This document shows positions 54,722 to 64,000 of a DNA stretch of 64,000 bases, one piece after another. Within the stretch, counting starts at the first letter, position 1. Every line of letters starts with the position of its first letter. Position numbers and translations under genes: made by a program. A model generated the notes under the pieces. That model had not been told where the DNA came from, did not search any database, and saw only the letters and a list, made by a program, of their open reading frames with translations. The DNA is from Falciphora oryzae (Eukaryota; Ascomycota; Sordariomycetes; Magnaporthales; Magnaporthaceae): contig JNVV01000042.1 of assembly GCA_000733355.1 (NCBI GenBank), positions 175,192 through 239,191 on the forward strand. Direction: 5' to 3'.

Positions 54722-57700
54722 CCACCAGTCCGGTGGTTTTGGTTTATTAGGGTGTTTTTTGTGGAAATCCTAAATCCTATCGTTTGCCCTTTCCAGGTCG
54801 CGTGCCGGCTGCCAAATTGGCTTATGGGGTGCTGCCTATTTCACTTTATATTTTAAAACGTCGGGTGTGCCTTTTAAGTTTAAAATTCGATCGAAGTGCC
54901 ATTTTTCCACTGGTTCGCCGTTTGCGTCGTTCTGGTTATCCGTTAGCACCGCGCCGGCTGTTCGTTTATCGTGCTTATCGTTTATTGCTTTTTAACTTGG
55001 GAAACCCGGGTTTTTTTTGGATAAGCGAAATGTGGAATACTGGGAATAATTTGTAATACGCCGGCAGGTCGACGGCTAAAATTTGGGGGTAAATTTTTGT
55101 AATTAGGTAAGGTCCGATCCATTTTTCGCTAAGCTTATTTGTTAGGCGCGAAGTGGCTATGTTTTTGGTGCTAACCTAAACTAGGTCGCTTTTCGAAAAC
55201 GTCCTGGCGTTGGTTCGGTGGCGATTCGCTGTTTCCTCGTACTTTTTTTTGTTGGTTTCGGCTAGCGCTTTAACGTGGTTTTAAACTTTTTGGACCTTAT
55301 CCGTAACGGTGGTGGCGTTATAAACCTCCTGTTAATGCGCCGGCGTTCCGCCGTTTGGTCGTTTACTTTTCGGTTCCGTACCTATATAGGGGTTTTATTT
55401 GTAGTTGGCGAAAAAAGGGGAAATTCCGGTCGTTTCCGATACGTGGTTGTTGCTAGCGAACTTTTTAAATGGGAGCTAATCGACTTAGTCGTTTTGGTAG
55501 TATGAATAAAACGCCCGTAAATATTGTTTTATGTATGCGTTTAGGATTTTTGTTTGGCTATCGGATTCCGGGTGGAACGATAACGAATGCTTAAGCGTAA
55601 CGCCGAATCTCCTATTTAACTTTTTCTAAAAGGTAGATACGAATTGTTTGCCGCGATTCGAGACGATGGTGTCGGGGGTGCCGTGCAAGCGGTATACCTG
55701 CGCGAGGAAGGCGTCTGCTAGGCGGCCCGCGTCGGTTTTAACTATTAGGATATAACGGCGCATTTTTATTAACCGGTCTATTATTACTATAATATGATAG
55801 TAAACGATATTTTAACGTTCGCATAGCGGTAACGGGCTAACGTAATTTACAAATATATCCGCCTATAGCTTAAATGGTATTGCTAACGGTTTTAACAGTC
55901 CGGGTGGGGATTTTTTCCCTACCTTTAACATTTTGCACAAATAGCAACTTTGGACAAATACGCTAACGTTTCGCGATAAACGTAGCCAGATGTAAGTTTT
56001 GCGTATTAAATCCCAGGTTTTGCTACGCTTTAAATGTCCGCCTGGTAGCAAACTGTGCGTTTTATGCAGAATTTAAAGTCGCAACGCATCGTCGGGCGGA
56101 ATAAATAGCCGTTTTTTGTAATAAATGCGCCTTCGTATCGCCTAGCAATCGGCTTTCGCCAGTTTAACTTGCTTCCGGATCCAGGTGGGGAATTGTCGCT
56201 TCGTTAGGTTTTGTAGGCAGGATATTATAGCTTGCGCCAGCTCCGAAGTAACGTACGCTTTATTTATTAGCACGTTTATATGTTTGGACGTATTAAAAAC
56301 CCGTAATATCGCTGGTGTTTCGCCGGGGCCCTACCGTTCCGGGGGCAGCAAAGTTCGCTAGCGAAACGCTACCCTTTCGTCGGCTAAATTTCGTATATTC
56401 GTCGGGCGAACGCTAGGGAAGCGTAAAAGCGTATCGGAGATTATAGCTGTTTTTTCCGGTTTGTATACGATATGGAACTTAAAGTCGCTAAGGAATTCCG
56501 ACCACCTAATTTGCCGCTGGTTTAATAGTTTAGTGGTAGCAAAAAATTGCAAGTTTTTATGGTCCGTTTAAACTTCCACTAGCGATTCGGCGCTTTAAAG
56601 CTCGGGTTTCCATTCTTTAAAAGCTTTAATAATTGTTAGGAGCTTTTTATCGTATATTTCGTAATTGCATTCCGCCGGCGAATGTTTGGCTAAAAAGAAA
56701 GCAACTAGCCGGCGTATCCTTTCCGCGTTTATTTGTAAAAGGACCCCTCCTGCCGTTTAATCCGACGCGTCCGTTTTTACGATCGTTTTTAATACCGGGT
56801 CGTAAAAAGCTAATATAATTTCCGAAAAAAAGGCGTTGCGGAAGCGGCGGAACGCTACCGCGGCCTCGTTTAGTAAATAGCCCGGCTAGCTTTTTGCGTT
56901 TATTATGTTATTAGCGGGCGGGCTATTACCGAAAAGCCCCGGATAAACCTTTTATAAAAGTTCGCGAATCCGAGGAAACGTTGCAGTTCCCGTAGCGTGG
57001 TTAGTGCGGCTTACGATCGGATCGCCGCCACTTTGTTTGGGTCTATCCGTATCCCCGCTGTAAAAACGATAAGTCCTAAGTATTTCGTTTTTTTAACGTT
57101 AAATTCGCATTTTCGGATGTCGATAAATAGGCCGGCGTCAGCGAGTTTCCGTACCATTTCCCTAACGTAACGCCGATATTCCGCTTTGGTTTCGCTATAT
57201 ATTAGGACGTCGTTAAGGTAGGCCGTAGCGTATTTATCCAAAGCGTCCTTTAATATGTAGTTGATATAGTGTTGGAACGAATTGGGGGCACCTGTTATAC
57301 CGAAATTGGCTATTAGGTATTTGAATAATCCGAACCTGGTAATAAACGCGGTTTTCCATTCGTCCCCGGGGGCGATACGCAAGCGATTAAACGCCGCTAT
57401 AATATCCATTTTGCTAAACCATTTCGCTTTTAACAAAGCTTTTAATATTTCTTTAATAAATGGGATTAGGTACCAGTTTTTAACCGTAATATTATTTAGC
57501 CCCCGGTAATTTACGCAAACCCTAATCCCGCCTCCTAACTTTTTAGCGAAAAGGATCGGGGCCGCCGCCGGTAATATGCTAAGGCGGATAAAGCTTTTCG
57601 CCAAATAGGTATCGAAGTATTTCCGAACTACGCGCAGTTCCTACTGGGATATAGCGCGGTTATAGTAGTGTGGTAGCGTTTCGCTAGGAAGGAGTTTGAT

Positions 57701-58600
57701 TTTATGGTTAAACGGCTTATGTAGGGGTAACGTGTCCGCGTTTTAGGGAAGGAAGCATTCCGCCAGGTCGTAAAGTTCCTAAGGGAGTTTATTAAAAATC
57801 TCCTCCATTATTGCAAAAGGTTTCCCCTTTAGGAACTTTTTTATATCCTTATCGGATACCCGGCGTAAATGTGGTACCTTTTTAACCCAGTCCTTAAAAG
57901 TTTGGAGCTTAGGTTCCAATTTCGTACCCTTAGGAAGTTTTTCCGTTTAGAAAATGGCTTGAAGGATTGCCGTTAGCGTATCGTTAGCGAAATTATCGGA
58001 CGATCGGTAATCGGGTGGGGTATTTTTTTTGGTTAGGGCGAGGAATTTCGCCTATAGCATAGTTTGGGTATGCATTCCTTTTTGCTTGCAAAGGGTTAGG
58101 AAGTTGGGTGCGTTTAAAATGCGGATTTCCATATCCGGCGCCGGTGCTCGTTCGGTTTCCGCTATCGTAACGCCGTTTATATTTAGGGTTCCCGCCGCCT
58201 AATCGATCGTTAGGTTGTGGTATTTTAGTTACGGCAAGCCCAGGATAATATCCGGTCCCCCTAGCGGCTAATAATAAAACGTTATCGTTTCCGTAGTGTT
58301 CCCGAACGTATGGATGGTTTTAACGCAGTCGGTAATGCGCCCTATTAGCGTTCCGTTAGCGAAACGGAGGGGTTTTGGTTCCGGTAGTTGGAACCTAGGT
58401 AGGTTATATATATGCGCGAATGTGTTATTAATAAACGCCTATAGGGAATATCCCGTATCGATTAGTAATCGATAGGGTACCAGTTGGTTTCCGTAGAGGA
58501 GCAGCATTATATTAAAGGAAAATGTTGTATTAGGGCCTATGGAATGGAGATATATGTCGTTGTTTTGTTGCTTTTATCGTTTTTGATCCCTTTACGGGTC
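54722..58600 (-). pseudogene. E4 pol: protease, RT, RNase H, integrase, chromodomain
   Basis: Protease near 58,480-58,150 keeps DTG (RLLIDTGYSL, then GGPDIILG). RT: GGGIRVCVNYRGLNNITVKN, FSKMDIIAAFNRLRIAPGDE, GITGAPNSFQHYINYIL and the catalytic box YLNDVLIYS at 57209-57220, with the first Asp now Asn. RNase H remnant near 56,552-56,358 (FLSDFKFHIVYKP). Integrase zinc domain has SVFVQSCYLCKMLKVGK (55,990-55,930), with degraded core downstream to about 55,060. The chromodomain at 54722-54924 is recognisable: EKWHFDRILNLKGTPDVLKY, then RDLERANDRI and DFHKKHPNKPKPPDWW. Stops are frequent. Confidence 0.85.
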
Positions 58601-58639
58601 TTGTACGCGATTGTATGCAGAACCTAGTTTTTTTTCGCC

Positions 58640-59900
58640 TGCGATCCGCCGGCGTTTTGCTATCTTTTAGGTTTCGCTAGGCAGGCGAGGGCATAGTGCC
58701 CCAGCTGTTCGTAGTATATGCAAAAATGGTTGTCCCGTTAATGCTATCGCTGCGCTTCGGTTAAAGGTCCCCTTAAGCCGGTCGAAATCTTGCTAAGGTC
58801 TATGGGGTTGCCGGCGGGCGTAGGTGTTGGGGTTATCGCTGTTGCCGGTTGGTAGTTCCCTGGTTTCGGCGCCGTCGTTCCGCCGTTATGGTGTAATTTA
58901 TATGCGTAATCCGCGAAATTGTTAGATAGGTTTCGGTATATTTTAACCCATCCTTTGAAATTTTCGGGCCCGGGTTTATTAATTTGGTTAATCGCGGCTT
59001 TAAAAAGCTCGTTGCTAACTTTGTTTTTTAAGGCTTCCACGCGCATATTCGCCGGGTATCCGCCTATATCCGCTAAGCGAATAAACGCGCTAATGAAATC
59101 TCCGAACCTGGTGTTTTTCTATTTAAGGGTATCGAATTCCCGGCGCGCCGCCGCCTTTGTATTTTGTGTTTTATATACCGGGTCGAGCAGGTCGAAAAGG
59201 CAAGCGCAATTGGTAAAGCCGCGGGCTTATAATGAAGGTGTGCCCGGGTGTTCCGCTACCGAATCGACAGCGTTTCGGACGTGTTTGTACGCGTTTTTTA
59301 AAAGCCGTTGGGCCGCGTATAGGATTCTGGTCGCCGGTGTGGGGTATAAAGCGCTGTTAAGGGTGAATTTGATATTGAGGAGTGATTTCCACGTGACATA
59401 TTCCTCCTGCCGTTAGGCGTCGTTTGCATGTGCTTCCGAAAAAAAGGGTGGTTTTGCGCCTACCGGTCGGAACGCCGGGGTAACGCCGGTGGGAGCAGTT
59501 TGGGTCGCCGGCGGGGTGCTAGTAATTAGGGAGGGTAGCGGGGATTGCGTGCGGGAGGTTCCAGGGGTAATGATGGTTAGGGTGTCAGCGGTATTGGGGT
59601 GGAGCCCCGGTGGCTAGGGGGCTTGTGGCAGTGCAAATTGCCGGGTTAACCGGTCGCATTCCGCGTTTAAACGCGTTATAGTGGCGTTGCGTTCCTGGGC
59701 TTCCGCTTTTAGCCCAGCGACCTGTTGGGTATTTGCGTTATCGTTGCTTTAAAGGGTTATTATTTCGTTTTGCAGCAAAGCGATTTTGCCGTTTAGGAAA
59801 CCCATTAGCTGTTTGAACTAGCGGAACGCTGGCGAGGTTTGGCCGTTAACGAGGTCGCGATATAATTTTGCGTAGTTCTCGCCATTTTTATATGCTAGGG
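58640..59900 (-). pseudogene. E4 gag with degraded zinc knuckle
   Basis: The clearest segment is 59046-58744 (NELFKAAINQINKPGPENFK, WVKIYRNLSNNFADYAYKLH, then a Pro/Thr-rich spacer). It is followed after a stop by a knuckle remnant HFCIYYEQLGHYALAC, in which the second expected Cys is Tyr (TGT to TAT). Upstream capsid sequence is broken by stops. Confidence 0.7.
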
Positions 59901-60156
59901 CTTGCAAGGCTAGGTATCCGGAAAGGAGTCCGAATGTTAGGACGGGGTTAAAGGGTGAGGGGGTTTCGGCTGGGTTTGTTATAGTGTTGCGCTAGTGTAA
60001 CGCTGTCGGGTTTTGGGTTAGGCTTCGTTATGTTAGGGTGGCGGGGATATTGGGGCCTCCTCCGAAGTGTTCGGGTTTCGTCGCTGCGGCGCCGCTTTCG
60101 GGGTATCAGGGAAAGAGCGGAACGCCGTAGAAACGTTCCGTATCCTTTGGTTTAAG

Positions 60157-60167
60157 GTGCAACAAAC
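60157..60167 (-). other. E4 primer-binding site, self-complementary type
   Basis: Directly inside the 5' LTR of E4. The plus-strand 9-mer GTGCAACAA at 60157-60165 is the reverse complement of TTGTTGCAC in the LTR (52445-52453 and the equivalent 60207-60215). It does not start with TGG. This is the pattern of Tf1/sushi elements, whose RNA primes on itself. Confidence 0.5.
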
Positions 60168-60296
60168 TATTACGGCGCGGCAGCTAGGTACTAGGTTAAA
60201 GGTTTGTTGTTGCACGAGGGAGGAAGACCGCTCGCCCCCATGGGGGCCGGCGGATCTCTGGCTAAATACAGGTGTGTCGGGTCTGGTCCCGTGACA
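60168..60296 (-). repeat. LTR F: 5' LTR of E4
   Basis: 129 bp, starting TATTACGGCG (TG to TA at the terminus) and ending CCCGTGACA. Pairs with LTR E. Confidence 0.9.
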
Positions 60297-60301
60297 TTGG
60301 G

Positions 60302-61229
60302 CATCCTTATCGACGGCCCAGTTAGTGACTCCCTTTTCGAAGGTGGAAAGTCGTGTTTGTAGGTTTTGCAAGTGGTTTTGTTGGGCCCGAGTAACGTTCC
60401 GGAGCTGAATTAGGGCCTCCGAACGGGTTTGTTGCTCTTTAGCTAAAGTGGCAATCGTAGCCCAAATTTGTTATGCAAATGCCTGGCTTTTTCCGATGAT
60501 CCGTTGCCGGAATGCCTTTTGTTGCTCGGCAGAAGCGATCAGGCCTTTTTTATATAAGGAGACGACGGTATTGTACGCGTGGGTGATGTGGTCGTAATGG
60601 GTTTTGATTTCGCGGATTTGTTCCCGATCGGCGAGGATTTCCTGGCTTATATTTCGAGATAGGGCCGAAATTGCTTCGTGCGTACTGATGAATTCCCGCT
60701 GGATTTTAGTCATTTAGCCCGGGGGATTTTGAAGGCGTCCTACGGATATAAGGGCTTGTTGTTCGAGGGCTATGCTGAAAGGGGGTGCCGAATATAGGAT
60801 AAGTGCTTTTTGATCGTCGAGTATAGGTGTATTTTGACGTTTTTTCGGTGCAGACCGGGAGGGGCCTTCGGGGGCTTTTCCGGCCGCTTTTTTAGATTGG
60901 GCCGGTATGGTATCGGTAGGCATACCGGAATCGCTAGGCAAAGAAGGGGATTTTATAGCCGGCATGCTAAAGTCGCTTGGTAGGGAAGGAGATGTTGTTG
61001 CAGACGAGATGAGGGGGCCCGGTTCCTTGTATTCCTGGGTAGAGTAAAATCCCAAAGGTATAAGGGAGAATTTCCGGCCTTTTTTGGAGTCCCGTGGTTT
61101 TTTTAGGGCGATTGAGAGGGTGAAACGACCTTTTTGTATATTTTTTTCGCTTTTACCCGTTCGAGAACACCGTTGATAGTTAAAATGTTTATGGTGTGGC
61201 CCTAGGGTTTTATTCGCTAAAGAAGGCAA
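60302..61229 (-). pseudogene. E3 gag, N-terminal part
   Basis: Minus-strand gag start. The segment 61229-60714 begins MPSLANKTLGPHHKHF and has a Ser/Pro/Lys-rich stretch (SSATTSPSLPSDFSMP). After a stop, 60713-60471 reads TKIQREFISTHEAISALS and REQIREIKTHYDHITHAY, helical capsid-like. It continues to 60302 (LQTRLSTFEKGVTNWAVDKD), where E4 interrupts it. The open frame spanning 60371-60033 runs artificially from E3 into the E4 LTR. Confidence 0.75.
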
Positions 61230-61315
61230 CAGTTGGGGCTTAGGGGTGCCGATTGATAGGGCCTTTTTAAAGCTTAGGAGGAAAGATAGTAAGGCTTCCG
61301 TTAAGGGGCAGAGCG

Positions 61316-61328
61316 TAGAAAGATTATT
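61316..61328 (-). other. E3 primer-binding site, self-complementary type
   Basis: Immediately inside the 5' LTR of E3 the plus strand reads TAGAAAGATTATT. The same 12-mer TAGAAAGATTAT occurs, in the sense of the RNA, within the LTR family (LTR G and LTR C: CCCATAGAAAGATTATCTGC). The RNA could therefore fold and prime on its own LTR sequence, as in Tf1. No TGG-starting tRNA site is present. Confidence 0.6.
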
Positions 61329-61613
61329 TGTAACAAGGGGTTAAAGACGGTTTGGAAAAGGATTTTTATATTGTAGATAATCTTTTTATGGGCTTAAAAG
61401 ATGCTTGAGGAAGAAGGAATCTCTTATGGAAGACATAGGAGACGGTAGGGTTTATATAAACCACTTTGTGATCCGTGCGAAGTATCGAGTACATGATTTA
61501 CACTGCCCTTTCGGCTTTCGGCTTTTGGGCCTCGGGGCCGTTGGGCACCTATACCGGTTCCCGGACCTTCTGTGGGGCCGATTAGGTGAGCCCGCAGGTT
61601 CTTCCATGTGACA
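61329..61613 (-). repeat. LTR D: 5' LTR of E3
   Basis: 285 bp, starting TGTAACAAGG and ending CTTCCATGTGACA on the plus strand. Pairs with LTR B; transitions only by eye. Confidence 0.9.
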
Positions 61614-61638
61614 GGAGGCCGCCGTTTGTTACAAAATT

Positions 61639-63728
61639 CCGCCGTAGGTAACAGCTCGACCCAGTTAGTTATTTCGTGATTTACGAAAGACCTAAAGTAG
61701 GCTTCCAGGCTTTGGTTAAGCCTTTTGGTTTGTCCATCCGTTTGGGGATGGAAGGCAGTGCTTATTTTTGGCTTAATGCCTACCAAACGGAGGAAATCTT
61801 TCCACAAGTGGCTCGTAAATCTGGAATTTCTATTAGAGATAATATCCAAAGGCATACCGTGCAATCGCTAGTATTTTTTTTTAGCGAAAATGCGGATAAG
61901 GTTATCCGACTTTTTACCCTCGACTTTGAGGGGGACGAAATGCGCCATTTTGGTAAAGGGGTTTACCATTACCTAGATTGAATCGCACCTATCGCTTAAA
62001 GGGAGGTCCGTAATAAAATCTATGGCCACCGTTTTCCAGGGCTGGTAATGCAGCTCCATAGGTTGTAGGTGTCACACGGAAGAACCCGTGGACCTAACTA
62101 GTCGGCATCACGAGTCGGCCTCACGGAGGGTCGAAGACCCGCATAGGCGGTCAACGGCCCTAAGGCCAAGCGGTGAAGGTCGGAAGGCAGTGTGAATCAT
62201 GTACTCGATACTTCGCACGGATCACAAAGGGTCTATATAAACCCTGCCATCTCCTATGTCCTTCACGAAAGATTCCTTCCTCCTCAAGCATCTCTTGAGC
62301 CCATAGAAAGATTATCTGCAATCTAGAGATTCTTTCTCCAAGCCGTCTTTGACCACTTGTTACAGTAGGGGTCCAAAGGGGGTATGCCTTAGGGCTTTAT
62401 TGCGTTGGCACTTTAGGCATCCCCTTACGTATTCCCGGATTTTTGCTTCGATATTAGGCTACCAAAAGTGCCGAGTAATTAATTCGAGGGTTTTATTTAT
62501 ACCTATATGTCTAGCGACTTTTGTGTTATGTTCGGATTCGAGGACTTCCTTTTACAGGGCTTCCGTTGGCACCCACAATTTTTCCTTATAATAAAGGAGG
62601 CTATCCTTAACTTTTTTACCCTTTTCGGGCTTTTGGAGGCGGCTTTGGTATTCGGGATCCGTAATACCAGCTTGCTTAACTTTGTTAGTAAATTCCGTAG
62701 CCCATTTTAGAATTAGAATATTGCAAAGCCGGCTTGGGGATAAAAGGAAGGAAGATGCTCCTTGCGGCCGGGCTTTTCTTTGTCCCTTTAGGGCCGAAAT
62801 TTTTGTTGGGAAGTGTTTTTTTTGCAGGATCGTCGTAATCGGCTGATTCTTACTCCCCCCTTTTTTAGGCTTGTGCTGGGGTAATTTCGATAGCATATCG
62901 GCTTTTTCATTTTGCTTTCCTGGCCGGTAGTTGACTATAAACCAATAACCAGCCAGCTGTTGTGCCTATCTAGCTTGCCTTCGATTAAGGACTTTGGCCG
63001 TTAGGAAATATTCGAGGTTCCGGTGATTTGTATAAACCTTTATCCGGTGCTTTGCCCTTTTGAGGTAATGCCTCTACCTAGCGAAACAGTTGACGACCGC
63101 CAAAATTTTTTTATCGTGGATTTTATAGCTAATTTCGGCGGGCGACATTTTGCGTGAATGGAAGGCAACGGGGTGCAGTTTATTGGTTTCGGGGTCCCTT
63201 TGGGATAACACCCTTCCAAAGGCAAAGTCCGAAGCGTTTACTTCGATTTGCGCTGGGAGAAACGGATCGAAATGCCAAAGTATTAGAGGCGAAACGAAAG
63301 CGATTTTAAAAGCCTCGTAGGCCTGGTCCATTTCGGGGGTCCATCGCTATTGGCTTTTGGGCAAGGCGTTGGCCGTCGTTATAGGCCTAACGATTTTGGA
63401 AAACCTTTTGATAAACTTCCTATAAAAGTTAGCGAAGCCAATAAAGGATTAGGAGTTTTTAAGGCATTCGGAGGCTTCCTATTGCATAATGGCGTCCACT
63501 TTATCTTTAGACATTGCGATGCCATTGGGTCCTATTATGTAACCAAGGAATTCGACTTCGTGCACCCCCTAAACGCATTTGCAAGGGGCCACGGCTAAAT
63601 TATGCTTAGTAAAGCGGCGAAATACCTCCTTTACCAAGTTATCGTATTGTTCCTTAGTTTTAGCGTATATTAGGAGGTTATTTAGATATATAAGGAACCC
63701 GGCATCGATAAGGTTTATAAAAATTTTA
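61639..63728 (-). pseudogene. E1 pol continuation: integrase, RNase H, reverse transcriptase
   Basis: Collinear with 47,171-48,970 of E3. Integrase core on the minus strand (DIISNRNSRFTSHLWKDFLR, FHPQTDGQTKRLNQSLEAYF near 61,860-61,680), interrupted by solo LTR G. Then comes the integrase N-terminal region and linker near 62,900-62,550, and RNase H at 63,331-63,040 (QIEVNASDFAFGRVLSQ). The reverse transcriptase catalytic box at 63677-63688 reads YLNN, with both Asp residues replaced by Asn. Cut at 63,728 by the second copy of the short repeat. Confidence 0.85.
62070..62364 (+). mobile_element. Solo LTR G (E1-type) inside E1 integrase
   Basis: 295 bp, TGTCACACGG to CCACTTGTTACA, perfect duplication GTAGG at 62065-62069 and 62365-62369. 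Very similar to LTR C with few differences, so recent. Confidence 0.93.
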
Positions 63729-64000
63729 ATATTGGGAGGTCAAATCGGGGATTTGCAGCGCAGTCACAGTGGCCAGCAGGGTCTCGGTTAGTTGGATTGG
63801 GCCCTGACAGGCGCTATAAATAGCGCTGTCGGGGCCCCAAGCTTAGTGGGTGGAACAGGCTTGTATTGCAGTTGAGGGGCGCCAACAATCGCTTCCCTCA
63901 TATACCCACCGACATCGATCCCGCGGGTTCTCCGCCGTGGGGGCTTCCGGTGCCGCGAGCGATTTTCCGAAAAATTATTTTGTGTGGGATTTCCAAAAAA
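63729..64000. repeat. Short GC-rich repeat, copy 2 (runs off the window)
   Basis: From TTAATATTGGGAGG to the window end, this matches the reverse complement of copy 1 (51,288 down to about 51,018) with no difference that I can find over about 270 bp. It carries the same TATA-like GCTATAAATAGC. It interrupts the E1 reverse transcriptase. Confidence 0.75.

Larger units (their letters stand above)
52406..60296 (-). mobile_element. E4: Ty3/gypsy chromovirus nested in E3, carrying an antisense gene
   Basis: 7,891-bp element with 129-bp LTRs (52406-52534 and 60168-60296). Target duplication is CTGGG (52401-52405) versus TTGGG (60297-60301), one transition apart, and it lies in E3 gag. Minus-strand order: gag (about 59,900-58,650), protease (about 58,480), reverse transcriptase, RNase H, integrase, chromodomain (54722-54924). 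Between the chromodomain and the 3' LTR lies about 2 kb that holds solo LTR C (54260-54554) and, on the opposite strand, an intron-containing Cys-rich gene (52913-54029). Internal sequence next to the 5' LTR is complementary to part of the LTR (self-priming type). RIP stops are dense. Confidence 0.9.
46118..61613 (-). mobile_element. E3: Ty3/gypsy chromovirus interrupted by E4 and a short repeat
   Basis: Minus-oriented element with 285-bp LTRs: 46118-46402 (3') and 61329-61613 (5'). Target duplication is AGAGG (46113-46117) versus GGAGG (61614-61618), one transition apart. Without E4 (52406-60296) and the 596-bp repeat (50693-51288) it is about 7.0 kb. Gag, zinc knuckle, protease, reverse transcriptase, RNase H, integrase and chromodomain are readable in this order on the minus strand. 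The polypurine tract AGGAAAAGGAGGATAG adjoins the 3' LTR. The 13 nt next to the 5' LTR match a segment of the LTR itself (self-priming type). Many TAA/TAG stops make it inactive. Confidence 0.9.
45620..61633. mobile_element. Solo LTR J of another family, split by E3
   Basis: A 513-bp LTR broken into 45620-46117 and 61619-61633 by the 15.5-kb E3 insertion. It starts TGTAACACCCCG and ends CCGTTTGTTACA, so its termini TGTAACA/TGTTACA are inverted. It is flanked by the 5-bp duplication AAATT (45615-45619 and 61634-61638). Removing it restores E1 (GGCAAATTCCGCCGTAGG), the sequence seen uninterrupted in E3 near 47,165. No internal coding region of its own is present, so it is a solo LTR left by recombination. 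It carries a 29-bp tandem repeat. Confidence 0.85.
36145..64000 (-). mobile_element. E1: outermost Ty3/gypsy chromovirus, heavily nested, right end off window
   Basis: Minus-oriented LTR retrotransposon whose 3' LTR is 36145-36443. It was inserted into the pogo transposase; the 5 bp before the LTR are GTACG. Its body can be followed through the insertions: 36444-36957 (polypurine tract, chromodomain, integrase C-terminus), 45366-45619 and 61639-62069 (integrase), 62365-63728 (zinc-binding domain, RNase H, reverse transcriptase). Each break is bounded by a target duplication of the intruder, and the joined sequence is collinear with the related element E3. The polypurine tract AGAAAGAGGAGGATAG adjoins the 3' LTR. 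The frame is broken by many TAA/TAG codons. The 5' LTR, gag and protease lie outside the window. Confidence 0.85.

Noticed and set aside
60033..60371. 112-codon minus-strand frame
   Set aside because: It runs artificially from E3 gag across the 5' LTR of E4 into E4 leader sequence; not a gene.
1..64000. CRISPR arrays, bacterial operons, tRNA or rRNA genes
   Set aside because: The DNA is eukaryotic with spliceosomal introns. I saw no spaced direct-repeat array and no convincing cloverleaf or rRNA sequence when reading by eye; a tRNA scan would be needed to exclude tRNAs firmly.

Overview
The window comes from a filamentous ascomycete, most likely a Sordariomycete close to the Chaetomiaceae/Sordariales. 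The evidence is GC-rich genes with short GT-AG introns, Zn2Cys6 regulators, fungal-specific families (LCL2, MFS sugar porters, a secreted LVIVD-type protein), and transposons riddled with C:G to T:A changes typical of repeat-induced point mutation (RIP). All exon models were assembled by hand from splice signals and phase arithmetic. Every host model closes with no frame error.

Positions 1-35,353 are ordinary gene-bearing DNA with twelve protein genes: a Zn2Cys6 regulator (724-3622, -), an alpha-glucoside-type MFS permease (6060-8611, +), a secreted LVIVD-like protein (10395-12152, +), protein phosphatase inhibitor 2 (14172-15175, +), LCL2 (15777-16360, -), mitochondrial bL27 (16727-17867, +), a stand-alone copia-Gag-like protein (18465-19037, +), a small secreted Cys-rich protein (21389-21871, +), a hexose/lactose-type permease (22319-24631, -), a second Zn2Cys6 regulator (25906-29432, +), a GH88 hydrolase (29825-31741, -) and a DUF2264 protein (33045-35353, +). 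The last four form an interleaved block (<-permease, regulator->, <-GH88, DUF2264->) with two shared divergent promoters. That layout suggests a small catabolic cluster for unsaturated-uronate oligosaccharides.

From 35,478 to the window end everything is transposon, starting only 124 bp after the DUF2264 stop codon. The layers can be peeled apart by target-site duplications (TSDs). A pogo/Fot-type DNA transposon (35478-) is interrupted by Ty3/gypsy element E1 (36145 to beyond 64000, -). E1 is interrupted by E2 (36958-45360, +), by a solo LTR (J, 45620-61633), by another solo LTR (G, 62070-62364) and by a short repeat at the right edge. LTR J is itself split by E3 (46118-61613, -). E3 is split by E4 (52406-60296, -) and by a 596-bp repeat (50693-51288). 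E4 is hit by solo LTR C (54260-54554). All four reverse transcriptase copies have lost catalytic Asp residues by G-to-A change.

The least expected items are: (1) a RIP-damaged, intron-containing, Cys-rich gene lying antisense inside E4, between its chromodomain and 3' LTR; (2) primer-binding sites in E3 and E4 that match their own LTRs, pointing to Tf1/sushi-like self-priming; (3) a short repeat present as two apparently identical inverted copies, free of RIP although embedded in RIP-destroyed DNA.
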